Assembly: GCF_009687865.1 (NCBI RefSeq)
Contig: NZ_BLAE01000021.1
Span: 1 to 64,000 of the forward strand
Direction: 5' to 3'
Length of the DNA stretch: 64,000 nt
Source: Acrocarpospora macrocephala
GTDB lineage: Bacteria > Actinomycetota > Actinomycetes > Streptosporangiales > Streptosporangiaceae
How positions within the stretch are numbered: the first letter of the stretch is position 1; every line of letters starts with the position of its first letter. A model generated the notes under the pieces. It was not told where the DNA came from. It worked only from the letters and a program-made list of their open reading frames with translations, and ran no database searches. Position numbers and translations under genes: made by a program. Below, one piece after another: positions 53,534 through 61,728 of this stretch.

Positions 53534-54319
53534 ATGGATCTAGGACTGAACGGCAAGACCGCAGTGGTCACCGGTGCCAGCCGAGGGATCGGCCTGACGA
53601 TCGTGCGGGCGCTGACAACCGAGGGAGTGCGGGTGGTCGCCGGAGCGCGTACGCTCACCGCCGAGCTGAAGGAGACGGGAGCACTCGTCGTGACCGCCGA
53701 CCTGGCCACCGCCGACGGCGCCACCACGCTGGGCGAGCGGGCGATGGCCGAGTTGGGCGGCGTCGACATCCTGGTGAACAACGTGGGCGGCGGCGAGGGG
53801 GACGGGCAGGCCGGCGGGTTCCTCTCCTTCGACGACGAGTACTGGCTGGAGACGTACAAGCTGAACGTCCTCAGCGCGGTACGCGTCACCCGGGCCGCGA
53901 TGCCCAGCCTGGTCGAGCGGGGCGGCGCGATCGTGAACATCTCCTCCAACAGCGCCCGGCAGCCGAGCGCCGGACCGGTCATCTACACGACCGCGAAGGC
54001 GGCGCTGACCGCATTCGGGAAGGCGCTGAACGAGGAGTTCGGGCCGCAGGGCGTGCGAGTCAACACGGTCTCGCCCGGCCCGTCGCTGACCTCGATGTGG
54101 GAGGGAGCACAGGGATACGGCGCGCAGCTGGCCAGCAGGCTGGGGGTGCCGCACGAGGAGCTGCTCCGGGCACTGCCAGGACAGGCGGGTATGACGACGG
54201 GCCGGTTCGTCGAGCCCGCCGAGGTAGCCGCACTGGTCGTCTACCTGGCCTCGCCGCTCGCCGGCAGCATCGCCGGTGCTGACTACCTGATCGACGGTGG
54301 CGCGATCAAGGCAGCCTGA
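53534..54319 (+). CDS. SDR family oxidoreductase
   Basis: A 261-residue classical SDR: TGASRGIGLTIV, ADLATADGAT, NNVGGGEGD, a Ser in NISSNSARQPS and YTTAKAAL with the Tyr-x-x-x-Lys pair. The end AGADYLIDGGAIKAA is canonical. It is paired with a TetR repressor, so it may detoxify or reduce the repressor's ligand. Substrate not predictable. Confidence 0.93.
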   Translation: MDLGLNGKTAVVTGASRGIGLTIVRALTTEGVRVVAGARTLTAELKETGALVVTADLATADGATTLGERAMAELGGVDILVNNVGGGEGDGQAGGFLSFDDEYWLETYKLNVLSAVRVTRAAMPSLVERGGAIVNISSNSARQPSAGPVIYTTAKAALTAFGKALNEEFGPQGVRVNTVSPGPSLTSMWEGAQGYGAQLASRLGVPHEELLRALPGQAGMTTGRFVEPAEVAALVVYLASPLAGSIAGADYLIDGGAIKAA

Positions 54320-54332
54320 CTTCCCGACGCGA

Positions 54333-54501
54333 TCAGCTCAGGAGGGCGAGGGCGGGCCGACTCGCCCAGTCGTAGCGCTCCAGCATGGCCTCGACCTGCT
54401 CGGGAGCCGGACCGAGGACGCCGACATAGAAGCGGGGCCCGCCGCATCTGGTGGCCGAGCTCGCGGAGGATCGCCGCGGCCTCGGCCACACGGACATCCA
54501 T
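54333..54501 (-). pseudogene. Possible frameshifted small gene
   Basis: On the minus strand MDVRVAEAAAILRELGHQM is open from ATG 54501. A different frame then continues naturally as CGGPRFYVGVLGPAPEQVEA and on to a TGA at 54333. Together they would make one amphipathic protein of about 56 residues, so a single frameshift may have broken a small gene. A sequencing error is also possible. Confidence 0.3.
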
Positions 54502-54644
54502 TCCAGTCTCCGTGCGCAGCCTAGGTGTTCGGCCAAGAGCTGGTGGAGCGTGGGCCGGGGAAATCGGTTGGGAAACTGTCGGAGGCTGGTGATAGACAAC
54601 AGTTTCGATGTTGTCGCCGATATGGGCTGGGGGGAGCCGTGGCT

Positions 54645-56468
54645 GTGACGACCAGCAGTTCGGAGTTCTCCGTTTCGGGGCCGCCGTATGACCGGCGTGG
54701 GCCGGTGCGCTGGCTCTGGTCCCATCTGCGCCGCCATCCGATGCATCTGGTCGGGTTCCTCGGCGGGTCGCTGGTCATGGTGGTGCTCAACGCCGCGGTT
54801 CCGCAGCTCACCGGGGTGGCCTTCGACGCGGTGCTGGGCGAGCGGGGTGAGCCGTCGTCGGCTCTGGGGGTGATCGCGCTAGCGCTGGTGGCGATCGTGG
54901 TGGTCCGTGGGCTGTTCGATGTCGTCGCACGGCTGTCGAGTGAAGTCCTGGCCAAGCGGCTGGAGCGCGATGCCCGTGACGAGCTGTATGTGAGCTTGCT
55001 CGGCAAGAGCCAGACCTTCCACAACCGGCAGCGAGTCGGCGACCTCATGGCGCGGGCCGCCAACGACATCCGGCAGCTGTCCATCATGGTCACGCCGGGA
55101 GCCGACCTGATCGTCGACTCTGGCCTCAACGGGCTGGTGCCCTTCTTCTTCATCGTCGTGATCGACCCGCGGCTTCTGCTGGTGCCTGGAGTCTTCGCGG
55201 TCGTCTTCGCCGTCGCGCTCTGGCACTACATGCGGCAGCTCAACCCGGTGGCGACGCGCATGCGTGAGCAGTTCGGGGAGCTGAACGCGGGGCTGAGCCA
55301 GGCGGTGCGCGGCATCGAGGTCATCAAGGTGACCGCGCAAGAGGGGCAGGAGCGGCGGAGGTTCCGATCTCAGGCGCGCCTGTACCGTGACTCTTTCGTC
55401 GCCAACGGTCTGGTCCAGGCCCGTTATCTGCCCACTCTCCTGTTCGCCTTCGCGATGGCGGGGGCGCTGTGGCACGCCATCTACCTGCATGGCACGGGAG
55501 CGATCACCATCGGCGAGGTGGTCGCCTTCATGGGGCTCATGGGCATGCTGGGCTTCCCGACGCAAATGTCGACCTTCACTTTCTCGCTGCTGCAGATCGG
55601 GATCGTGTCTGCCCGCAGGATCCTGACCATCGTCAACTCCGAGACGGAGCTGGAGCAGCGGGCCGACGGCCACGCCGCCCCGATCAGCGGGGAGATCGTC
55701 TTCGATGACGTGACGTTCGGCCATGAGGAGGGGGAACCGGTGCTGCGCGGGGTGACGTTCACCGTGCGCCCGGGCGAGACGGTGGCGATCGTCGGCGAGA
55801 CCGGTTCGGGCAAGAGCACGCTGACGAAGCTGGTCCCCCGGATCTACGACGTCACCTCCGGCCGGATCCTCGTGGACGGCGTCGACGTGCGTGACTGGGA
55901 TCTCGACTCGCTGCGTTCCCAGATCTCCACCATCGAGCAGGACATCGTGCTCTTCTCCCGGTCGGTGGCCGAGAACATCGCCTTCAGTCAAGGCCAGCGG
56001 GCCGATCGCGAGTCCGTGGTCAGGGCGGCGGAGGACGCCCAGGCCGCCGAGTTCGTCGCCGAGCTCGACGACGGCTACGACACCGTCATCGGCGAGCGCG
56101 GCGTCACTCTTTCGGGGGGCCAGCGCCAGCGCCTGGCCATCGCGCGGGCGCTGCTGACCGACCCGGCGATCCTCGTGCTCGACGACTCGACCAGCGCCAT
56201 CGACTCCGCCACCGAAGACAAGATCCAGCAGGCGATCGGCCGCGTTCTCGACGGCCGCACCACGCTCATGATCACCCATCGGCTCTCCCAGATCCGCTGG
56301 GCGGACAAGGTGCTGCTGCTCAGGCGCGGCGAACTGGTCGACTACGGCACGCACGACGAGCTGCTGGCGCGCAGCCGCCTTTACCGGCGCATCTTCGCCC
56401 ACTACGACGAAGTCACGGACACGCCCGAGGCGCCGGTCCTGGCGAGCGAGCAGGGAGGGGCGCGCTGA
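54645..56468 (+). CDS. ABC exporter half-transporter with degenerate ATP site
   Basis: A 607-residue TMD-NBD exporter with six membrane segments, then an NBD with Walker A GETGSGKST, the canonical signature LSGGQRQRLAIARALL, and Walker B ILVLDDSTSAID. The residue after the Walker B Asp is Asp where a catalytic Glu is expected. GTG 54645 has GGGGGAG 8 bp upstream; longer frames are shadows. It overlaps the next gene by one base (TGATG) and should form a heterodimer with it. Confidence 0.94.
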   Translation: MTTSSSEFSVSGPPYDRRGPVRWLWSHLRRHPMHLVGFLGGSLVMVVLNAAVPQLTGVAFDAVLGERGEPSSALGVIALALVAIVVVRGLFDVVARLSSEVLAKRLERDARDELYVSLLGKSQTFHNRQRVGDLMARAANDIRQLSIMVTPGADLIVDSGLNGLVPFFFIVVIDPRLLLVPGVFAVVFAVALWHYMRQLNPVATRMREQFGELNAGLSQAVRGIEVIKVTAQEGQERRRFRSQARLYRDSFVANGLVQARYLPTLLFAFAMAGALWHAIYLHGTGAITIGEVVAFMGLMGMLGFPTQMSTFTFSLLQIGIVSARRILTIVNSETELEQRADGHAAPISGEIVFDDVTFGHEEGEPVLRGVTFTVRPGETVAIVGETGSGKSTLTKLVPRIYDVTSGRILVDGVDVRDWDLDSLRSQISTIEQDIVLFSRSVAENIAFSQGQRADRESVVRAAEDAQAAEFVAELDDGYDTVIGERGVTLSGGQRQRLAIARALLTDPAILVLDDSTSAIDSATEDKIQQAIGRVLDGRTTLMITHRLSQIRWADKVLLLRRGELVDYGTHDELLARSRLYRRIFAHYDEVTDTPEAPVLASEQGGAR

Positions 56469-58303
56469 TGGGCTTCCTCATGGACGGCCTCGACGCCGAA
56501 GATTACGACCGCAGCTACCGCGACCGTGACCTGCTCCGCCGGATCGCGTCATACTTCCGGCCGAAGCTTGGTGCGATGTGCCTGGTGGCCGTCATGATCG
56601 TGCTGGCCTCGACGAGCCAGGCGGCCATGCCGCTGGTGGCCAGCTGGGGTGTGGACGCGATCGAGGACGGCACGATCGCCGAGGTGGGGTGGCAGCTCAC
56701 GGGAGCGCTCCTGCTCGCGGGCGCGCTCGGCTGGCTGTTCAACTTCGTGCGGCAGGCCTACAGCGCGAGAGTCACCGGCGACGTCGTCCTCAGCCTCCGC
56801 GAAGACGCGTTCGACGCGGTGCTGGAGCGCGATCTCTCGTTCTACGACGAGACGCCGTCAGGCAGGATCGTCAGCCGGGTGACGTCCGACACCGACGACT
56901 TCGCCACGGTGTCCACGCTGACGATGGACCTGATCAGCCAGGTGCTGATGGTGGGTTTCGTCACGGTCCTGCTGTTCCTGCGCAGTGTCGAGCTCGCCCT
57001 GCTGACCCTGCTGGTGGTGCCGGTCGTGATGGGCCTGGCGCTGCTCTTCCGGCGCCTGGCCAGGGCCAGTACCCGCAGGGCGCAGCGCTCACTGAGCCGG
57101 GTCAACGCCAACCTGCAGGAGACCATGGGCGGCATCGCGGTGGCCAAGAACTTCCGCCAGGAGCAGCAGGTCTACGACGAGTTCCGGCCCATCAACCGGC
57201 AGAGCTACCAGGTGACGCTCAAGCAGGGATTCGTCTTCTCCACCATCTTCCCGGTGCTCTTCCTGGTGGCCGGGCTGGCGACGGTCGCGCTCGTGTACTT
57301 GGGGGGCACAACGGTGCTCGCGGGCGGCGTGTCCGCCGGTGACTGGTATCTCTTCCTTCAAGGGGTGTCGCTCTTCTGGATCCCGCTGACGTCCATCGCC
57401 GCCTTCTGGTCCCAGTTCCAGCAGGGCCTGTCCGCTTCAGAGCGGGTCTTCGCGTTGATCGACGCCCCGCCCCGCGTGGTGCAGACCGCCGCGGAGCCCG
57501 CCGGGACGCTGGCGGGCCGCATCGAGTTCCAGGACGTCACCTTCGGCTACGATCCGGCCAACCCCGTGCTCCGGGATTTCAACCTGATCATCGAAGCCGG
57601 TGAGACCGTGGCGCTCGTCGGCCACACCGGCGCGGGCAAGTCGACGCTCAGCAAGCTGATCACCCGGTTCTACGAGTTCCAGGAAGGCCGCCTGCTGATC
57701 GACGATCGTGACGTCCGCACCCTGGACCTGACCGGTTACCGCCGGCAGATCGGCGCGGTCCCGCAGATCCCGTTCCTGTTCAGCGGCACGGTCGCCGACA
57801 ACATCCGCTACCCGAGACCCGAGGCCGACGACGAGGAGGTGCTCACCGCCGCTGCGGCCGTCGGAGGCGGCGACTGGCTCGACGCCCTCCCCCACGGCCT
57901 GCGCACCGACGTCGGCGAGCACGGCCGCGCCCTGTCCATGGGCCAGCGCCAACTCGTCGCCCTAGCCCGCCTGCTCATCCAGGATCCCGCGATCGTGGTC
58001 CTGGACGAGGCCACAGCCAGCGTCGACCCGCTGACCGAGGCCCAGATCCAGGAGGGGCTCGACCTGGTCCTGGCCGGCCGCACCTCCATCGTCATCGCGC
58101 ACCGGCTGTCCACGATCGAACACGTCGACCGCATCATCGTGCTGGACCACGGCCAGATTGTGGAGGAGGGCGACCACACGACCCTCCTGGCTCGCGGAGG
58201 CCGCTACTGCCAGGTCTACAACACCTACTTCCGTCACCAGTCCCCCAACTACCGGGCCGGCACCGGATTCGTCCCCGTCGGCAGCAGCCCGACGCCGCGA
58301 TAA
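56468..58303 (+). CDS. ABC exporter half-transporter with canonical Walker B
   Basis: A 611-residue TMD-NBD exporter. Walker A is GHTGAGKST and Walker B IVVLDEATASVD has the catalytic Glu, but the signature is LSMGQRQLVALARLL rather than LSGGQ. Paired with the upstream half-transporter it gives one canonical ATP site (this Walker A/B with the partner's LSGGQ) and one degenerate site, as in TM287/288 or BmrCD. Substrate unknown, likely drugs or lipids. Confidence 0.94.
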   Translation: MGFLMDGLDAEDYDRSYRDRDLLRRIASYFRPKLGAMCLVAVMIVLASTSQAAMPLVASWGVDAIEDGTIAEVGWQLTGALLLAGALGWLFNFVRQAYSARVTGDVVLSLREDAFDAVLERDLSFYDETPSGRIVSRVTSDTDDFATVSTLTMDLISQVLMVGFVTVLLFLRSVELALLTLLVVPVVMGLALLFRRLARASTRRAQRSLSRVNANLQETMGGIAVAKNFRQEQQVYDEFRPINRQSYQVTLKQGFVFSTIFPVLFLVAGLATVALVYLGGTTVLAGGVSAGDWYLFLQGVSLFWIPLTSIAAFWSQFQQGLSASERVFALIDAPPRVVQTAAEPAGTLAGRIEFQDVTFGYDPANPVLRDFNLIIEAGETVALVGHTGAGKSTLSKLITRFYEFQEGRLLIDDRDVRTLDLTGYRRQIGAVPQIPFLFSGTVADNIRYPRPEADDEEVLTAAAAVGGGDWLDALPHGLRTDVGEHGRALSMGQRQLVALARLLIQDPAIVVLDEATASVDPLTEAQIQEGLDLVLAGRTSIVIAHRLSTIEHVDRIIVLDHGQIVEEGDHTTLLARGGRYCQVYNTYFRHQSPNYRAGTGFVPVGSSPTPR

Positions 58304-58680
58304 CAGGCCGCGCCGCCGAGTGACCATGGCTTGGCGCGTGCCCCCGATCCGCCCCCGCCTGCGAGGTCACTCACATGTAGCGCAGAAGCGGGCCGGAGGT
58401 GACGCTGCGCCGATCCGCCCCGCCTGCGAGAGTCATTCGCCCGCGCGGAAGGCGGCGGCGGTATCTCCAGGACTCCCCGGTTTTCTTGCGATCGCTAGCC
58501 TCTCGCCGCCCACAGCCTCCGTAGGCAACCAGACCCGCCCTGAAGATCGGCCATGCTGGTGATCAACAACTGCGGCGATCACGCCTCGAATAGGTGAGAC
58601 AAGCGGCCCGAGTGGCGGCGGCTGGACGTCCTTGGTTCGCCTGTGATGCGACGAAAGAGTTCGATCATGATTTGCCGACG
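58304..58680. other. Intergenic gap with an imperfect direct repeat
   Basis: About 380 bp between the exporter stop and the convergent cupin gene. Two imperfect copies of a ~29-bp sequence (58344-58373 and 58410-58438, sharing CCGATCCGCCCC and GCCTGCGAG) are about 66 bp apart. No convincing gene. Confidence 0.55.
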
Positions 58681-59142
58681 TCAGAGCGAGGTCGTCCCGA
58701 CGGGGCCGACCCAGCGCAGGTCTGGCAGGTTGACGACGATCGCCTCCTGTGTGGTGCGCGCGATGACGACCACAGCCTCCTCATCGGAGTCGGGGTTCTC
58801 CTCGCGGTGCGGCACCCACGGCGGAACATAAATGTAGTCGCCGGGACCGGTGCGCAGCGTGGTCTCGCGTGGCTCGCCGTCGCCGGTCTCGTCGAGGAAG
58901 ACGAACTGCGGATGGCCGCTGACCACGTAGATCCCGGTCTCGGAGCGGCCGTGATGGTGGTTGGCAGACGCGGTGGCCGGTGCGACATGGGTCTGCCCCA
59001 TCCACAGGTTCTCCGAGCCGACGGTCCGGCCGGACACCGCCTCCAGTCGCCGCATACCCTCGGTCTGCGCCGTCTGCCCGGAAAGGGACTCATGCTTCAC
59101 CTGGTACAGACTGCGGTGGAATCCATCTTCAGAGGCAATCAC
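58681..59142 (-). CDS. Cupin domain protein
   Basis: A 153-residue cupin. The first metal motif is ASANHHHGRSETGIYVVSGH (two His, Glu) and the second is GPGDYIYVPPWVPHRE with a His. Both cupin motifs are intact, so metal binding is likely. GTG 59142 has AAAGGG upstream; a longer frame to 59358 is unlikely. Could be a small-molecule isomerase, dioxygenase or sensor. Confidence 0.88.
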   Translation of the reverse strand: MIASEDGFHRSLYQVKHESLSGQTAQTEGMRRLEAVSGRTVGSENLWMGQTHVAPATASANHHHGRSETGIYVVSGHPQFVFLDETGDGEPRETTLRTGPGDYIYVPPWVPHREENPDSDEEAVVVIARTTQEAIVVNLPDLRWVGPVGTTSL

Positions 59143-59330
59143 GTGCGGCCCTTTCGATAACGCGCCAACGATACGACACCGAGGCCACGCTCTCGCTGCC
59201 ATGAAACAGGTTTCAGCCCCGATGGATACCCGCCCGGGCAACAGGTGCTCACCGCGCTGACGCCCGCCCGGTCGGTACGGTGGCGGCGACCACGGGACAG
59301 CGCCGCCCGCCACATCCGCACCCTCATAAC

Positions 59331-59356
59331 TGAAGTTGCCCCGGTTTGGTAGACAC
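59331..59356. repeat. IS terminal inverted repeat, left
   Basis: Left end of the insertion sequence, matching the right end (60604-60629, inverted) at 23 of 26 bases; mismatches fall at positions 4, 5 and 21. It lies 15 bp beyond the orfB stop. Confidence 0.92.
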
Positions 59357-59370
59357 ATCAGGGCTTGCGG

Positions 59371-60276
59371 CTACGCGGCAGCATAGTCGGCTTCTTGAGT
59401 GTCGTTGGACGCATGCCGGCGTTCGTATTCGGCGGGGCTGAGCTGGCCGTTGGCGGAGTGGCGGCGGCGTGGGTTGTAGAACCCCTCGATGTAGGAGAAG
59501 ACCGCCCGTTCGGCCTCTGACCTGGTGCGGAATGAGCGCCGGTCGATCAGTTCGCACTCCAGGGAGGCGAAGAAGCTCTCGGTGATCGCGTTGTCGAAAC
59601 ACGTCCCGGTCCGGCCCGTCGACGGGCGGATGCCCGCCTGCTCACAGCGCCGGCCGAACGCGATCGAGGTGTACTGGCTGCCCTTGTCGCTGTGATGGAT
59701 CACCCCGGCGTCGGGGCGGCGCTGGTGGATCGCCATCGCCAACGCGTCGGTCACCAGTTCGGTGCGCATGTGATCGGCCATCGCCCAGCCGACGATCCGC
59801 CGGGAGAACACATCAAGAACCACCGCCAGGTAGAGGAATCCCTGCCAGGTCGGCACGTAGGTGATGTCAGCGGTCCAGATCAGGTCCGGCCCGGCCGCGG
59901 TGAACCTCCGTCCGACCAGGTCGGCGGCAGCGATGGCCTGCCTGTCAGTGATCGTGGTCCGGCAGCCCTTGCGGCGGGTCACTCCAGCGAGCCCGGCCGC
60001 CCGCATCAGCCGGGCCACCCGCTTGCGCCCGACACCGATGCCGTCGATCTCCCGCAGGTCGGCGTGGATTCGCGGCGCCCCGTAAATTTCATCCGAGGCT
60101 CGATGATGGTCGCGGATCCTGGCGGTCAGCTCGGCGTCGCGGCGGGCCCGGGGCGAGGGACCGCGTCGTTGTCGAGCCGCCCAGGCATAGTAACCCTGGC
60201 GCGACACACCCAGCACCCGGGCCAGCAGGGAGACATCATGGTGGTCCTTCTCCGCATGGATCAGCCGGAACCTCAT
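59371..60276 (-). CDS. IS3-family transposase OrfB (DDE integrase domain)
   Basis: A 301-residue transposase catalytic subunit. The DDE triad is recognisable: Asp in [13 protein letters not shown], Asp in [13 protein letters not shown] and Glu in [15 protein letters not shown]. Homologous to IS407-type OrfB. It overlaps orfA by ATGA, so it may be made by coupling or, as in most IS3 members, as an OrfAB fusion by frameshift; the slippery site is not identified. Confidence 0.95.
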   Translation of the reverse strand: MRFRLIHAEKDHHDVSLLARVLGVSRQGYYAWAARQRRGPSPRARRDAELTARIRDHHRASDEIYGAPRIHADLREIDGIGVGRKRVARLMRAAGLAGVTRRKGCRTTITDRQAIAAADLVGRRFTAAGPDLIWTADITYVPTWQGFLYLAVVLDVFSRRIVGWAMADHMRTELVTDALAMAIHQRRPDAGVIHHSDKGSQYTSIAFGRRCEQAGIRPSTGRTGTCFDNAITESFFASLECELIDRRSFRTRSEAERAVFSYIEGFYNPRRRHSANGQLSPAEYERRHASNDTQEADYAAA

Positions 60277-60560
60277 CTCGGCAGATCCGTCTCCCGCGCG
60301 AAGAAAGCCGCGGCCTTACGCAAGATCTCCTTCTCCTCACGGAGAATCCTGTTCTCGCGTCGCAGCCGCGCCAGCTCCTCACGCTCGGCGCTGGTCAGAC
60401 CGTCTTGGCGGCGACCGTCATCAAGGTCGGCCTGGCGCACCCAGACACGGATCGACTGCGCGGAGGGCTCGAACTCCTTGGCGAGCTCCTCCGGCGACCG
60501 TCCGGCGCGCACCAGTTCCACCATCTGCCGGCGAAACTCCGGCGGATAGTTGTTCGGCAC
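60273..60560 (-). CDS. IS3-family transposase OrfA
   Basis: A 95-residue protein with the helix-turn-helix of the HTH_Tnp_1 family ([26 protein letters not shown]) and a leucine-zipper-like tail ([20 protein letters not shown]), used for end binding and multimerisation. It lies directly inside the right terminal repeat. Confidence 0.94.
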   Translation of the reverse strand: MPNNYPPEFRRQMVELVRAGRSPEELAKEFEPSAQSIRVWVRQADLDDGRRQDGLTSAEREELARLRRENRILREEKEILRKAAAFFARETDLPR

Positions 60561-60603
60561 AGTGGACTCCTTCTTCCGGGAACCAGGGTTCCCCAGAGAT
60601 CAG

Positions 60604-60629
60604 GTGTCCACCAAACCGGGGCAAGATCA
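60604..60629. repeat. IS terminal inverted repeat, right
   Basis: Right end of the insertion sequence, followed at once by the second TAAC copy. Confidence 0.92.
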
Positions 60630-60941
60630 TAACCGTCTCGTTCAGTCTAACTACCTGAAACTCAGGATCACCTACGGGGCCAGCGAGGGCGCCGACGGGC
60701 CACTTCGGAATCCGTCGCTCACCCGAACGCTTTCGGGAGGGACATCATGCCGCTGTGAAGCATGAATACGATGATCAGGTAGAAATTCCCCCGCAGGCCG
60801 GAATCCGCTCAGCCAGGCCGACCAAGGCTTGAGTCATCGAGGCTGGTTCTCGCTCATCGGTACGGCTCCCGCCTGCCTTCGCGGAGCCGTGCACGTTCGG
60901 CTAACTCCTCCAGCGCACGCGGCGATTCAGGTAATGTCCGG
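60630..60941. other. Gap between IS and lipoprotein gene
   Basis: About 310 bp in which I see no recognisable gene. It probably contains the lipoprotein promoter and the sequence that was continuous with 59143-59330 before insertion. Confidence 0.5.
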
Positions 60942-61424
60942 ATGGTGAAGCTGGCTTCCCGAGTCGCCGCGGCTGGAGTCTGTTTGGTCATGCTGACGGG
61001 GTGCTCCGAAGCGCAGCCGCCAACGCTCGCGATGGCGACCCAAAATTTGGTGACCGATGGGGAAGAACTTCTCGCGTCTTACCTGATCCAACGCGTGGGG
61101 CAGTTCCGGATAACCGAAAAAGCCGAGAAAGATTCAGACACCGCCTGTGTCCCCGGGTCGAAACAACGGTTCTTTCGCGCGCAAGCGAACTTCCTCAACC
61201 CAGAACGGCCAGATCCTGGTGCCGCGGCGGGGGCCGTACAAGCCCAGCTTGGCGTGATGAGCTACGACAAACTAGTTGATGATCTTGATTTTTGGGACAA
61301 CGACCTGTCCGTGGCTGTCTTCCACAAGCCCGAATCCGCAGTGACATTCATGGTCGCAGCACGGATTACCGAACCGCACATCCTGATCGTCGGTAAGACC
61401 GATTGCATCAAGCCCGAGGAGTGA
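60942..61424 (+). CDS. Predicted lipoprotein, hypothetical
   Basis: A 160-residue protein with a signal peptide and lipobox LTGC (Cys21), so it is likely membrane-anchored on the outside. The rest has no recognised domain. A short acidic C-terminus follows TDCIKPEE. GTG 60942 gives MVKLASRVAAAGV. It is convergent to the WXG-like unit. Confidence 0.8.
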   Translation: MVKLASRVAAAGVCLVMLTGCSEAQPPTLAMATQNLVTDGEELLASYLIQRVGQFRITEKAEKDSDTACVPGSKQRFFRAQANFLNPERPDPGAAAGAVQAQLGVMSYDKLVDDLDFWDNDLSVAVFHKPESAVTFMVAARITEPHILIVGKTDCIKPEE

Positions 61425-61433
61425 CAGTCGATG

Positions 61434-61724
61434 TCAGGGCGTGGGCAGCATCGCGGTCGCGCGAAGGTGTTCGGCCGTCCGCCGAAGATTCCGCGCGGTC
61501 GCCCGGCAAGTCTCGATGAGCTCGGCAATCCCCGCGTCGAGAGGACGTGCCACGTTGGCGAATCTGTCCGCAGCGGCTCCGAGCCAGTAGCCATCGCTGC
61601 TCCCTGATGCTGGGGGGATGCCCTTGAAAACTAGCTCAAGCTCTCCGGCACGGCTTTCGAAAATCGTCGCCAGAGCCTCCTTCTCCGCGGCTTCCTGAAG
61701 AATCCGGTGTGGATTGTCCGCCAC
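61434..61724 (-). CDS. WXG-like small helical protein
   Basis: A 96-residue all-helical protein with a central YWLGAAADRF: Trp47-x-Gly49 in the middle of a helical hairpin, as in ESX/WXG100 proteins. It lies 4 bp downstream of the larger WXG-bearing gene, so a heterodimeric type VII-like pair is plausible. No secretion motif is obvious at the C-terminus (ending MLPTP). Confidence 0.65.
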   Translation of the reverse strand: MADNPHRILQEAAEKEALATIFESRAGELELVFKGIPPASGSSDGYWLGAAADRFANVARPLDAGIAELIETCRATARNLRRTAEHLRATAMLPTP

Positions 61725-61728
61725 GATC

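Larger units (their letters stand above)
59331..60629 (-). mobile_element. IS3-family insertion sequence, IS407-like
   Basis: A complete 1299-bp insertion sequence with TG...CA ends. Its terminal inverted repeats (59331-59356 and 60604-60629) agree at 23 of 26 positions. It is flanked by a 4-bp target-site duplication TAAC (59327-59330 and 60630-60633), the length usual for the IS407 subgroup. It carries two overlapping ORFs, orfA and orfB. The direct duplication and intact ORFs suggest recent and possibly still active insertion. Confidence 0.93.
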
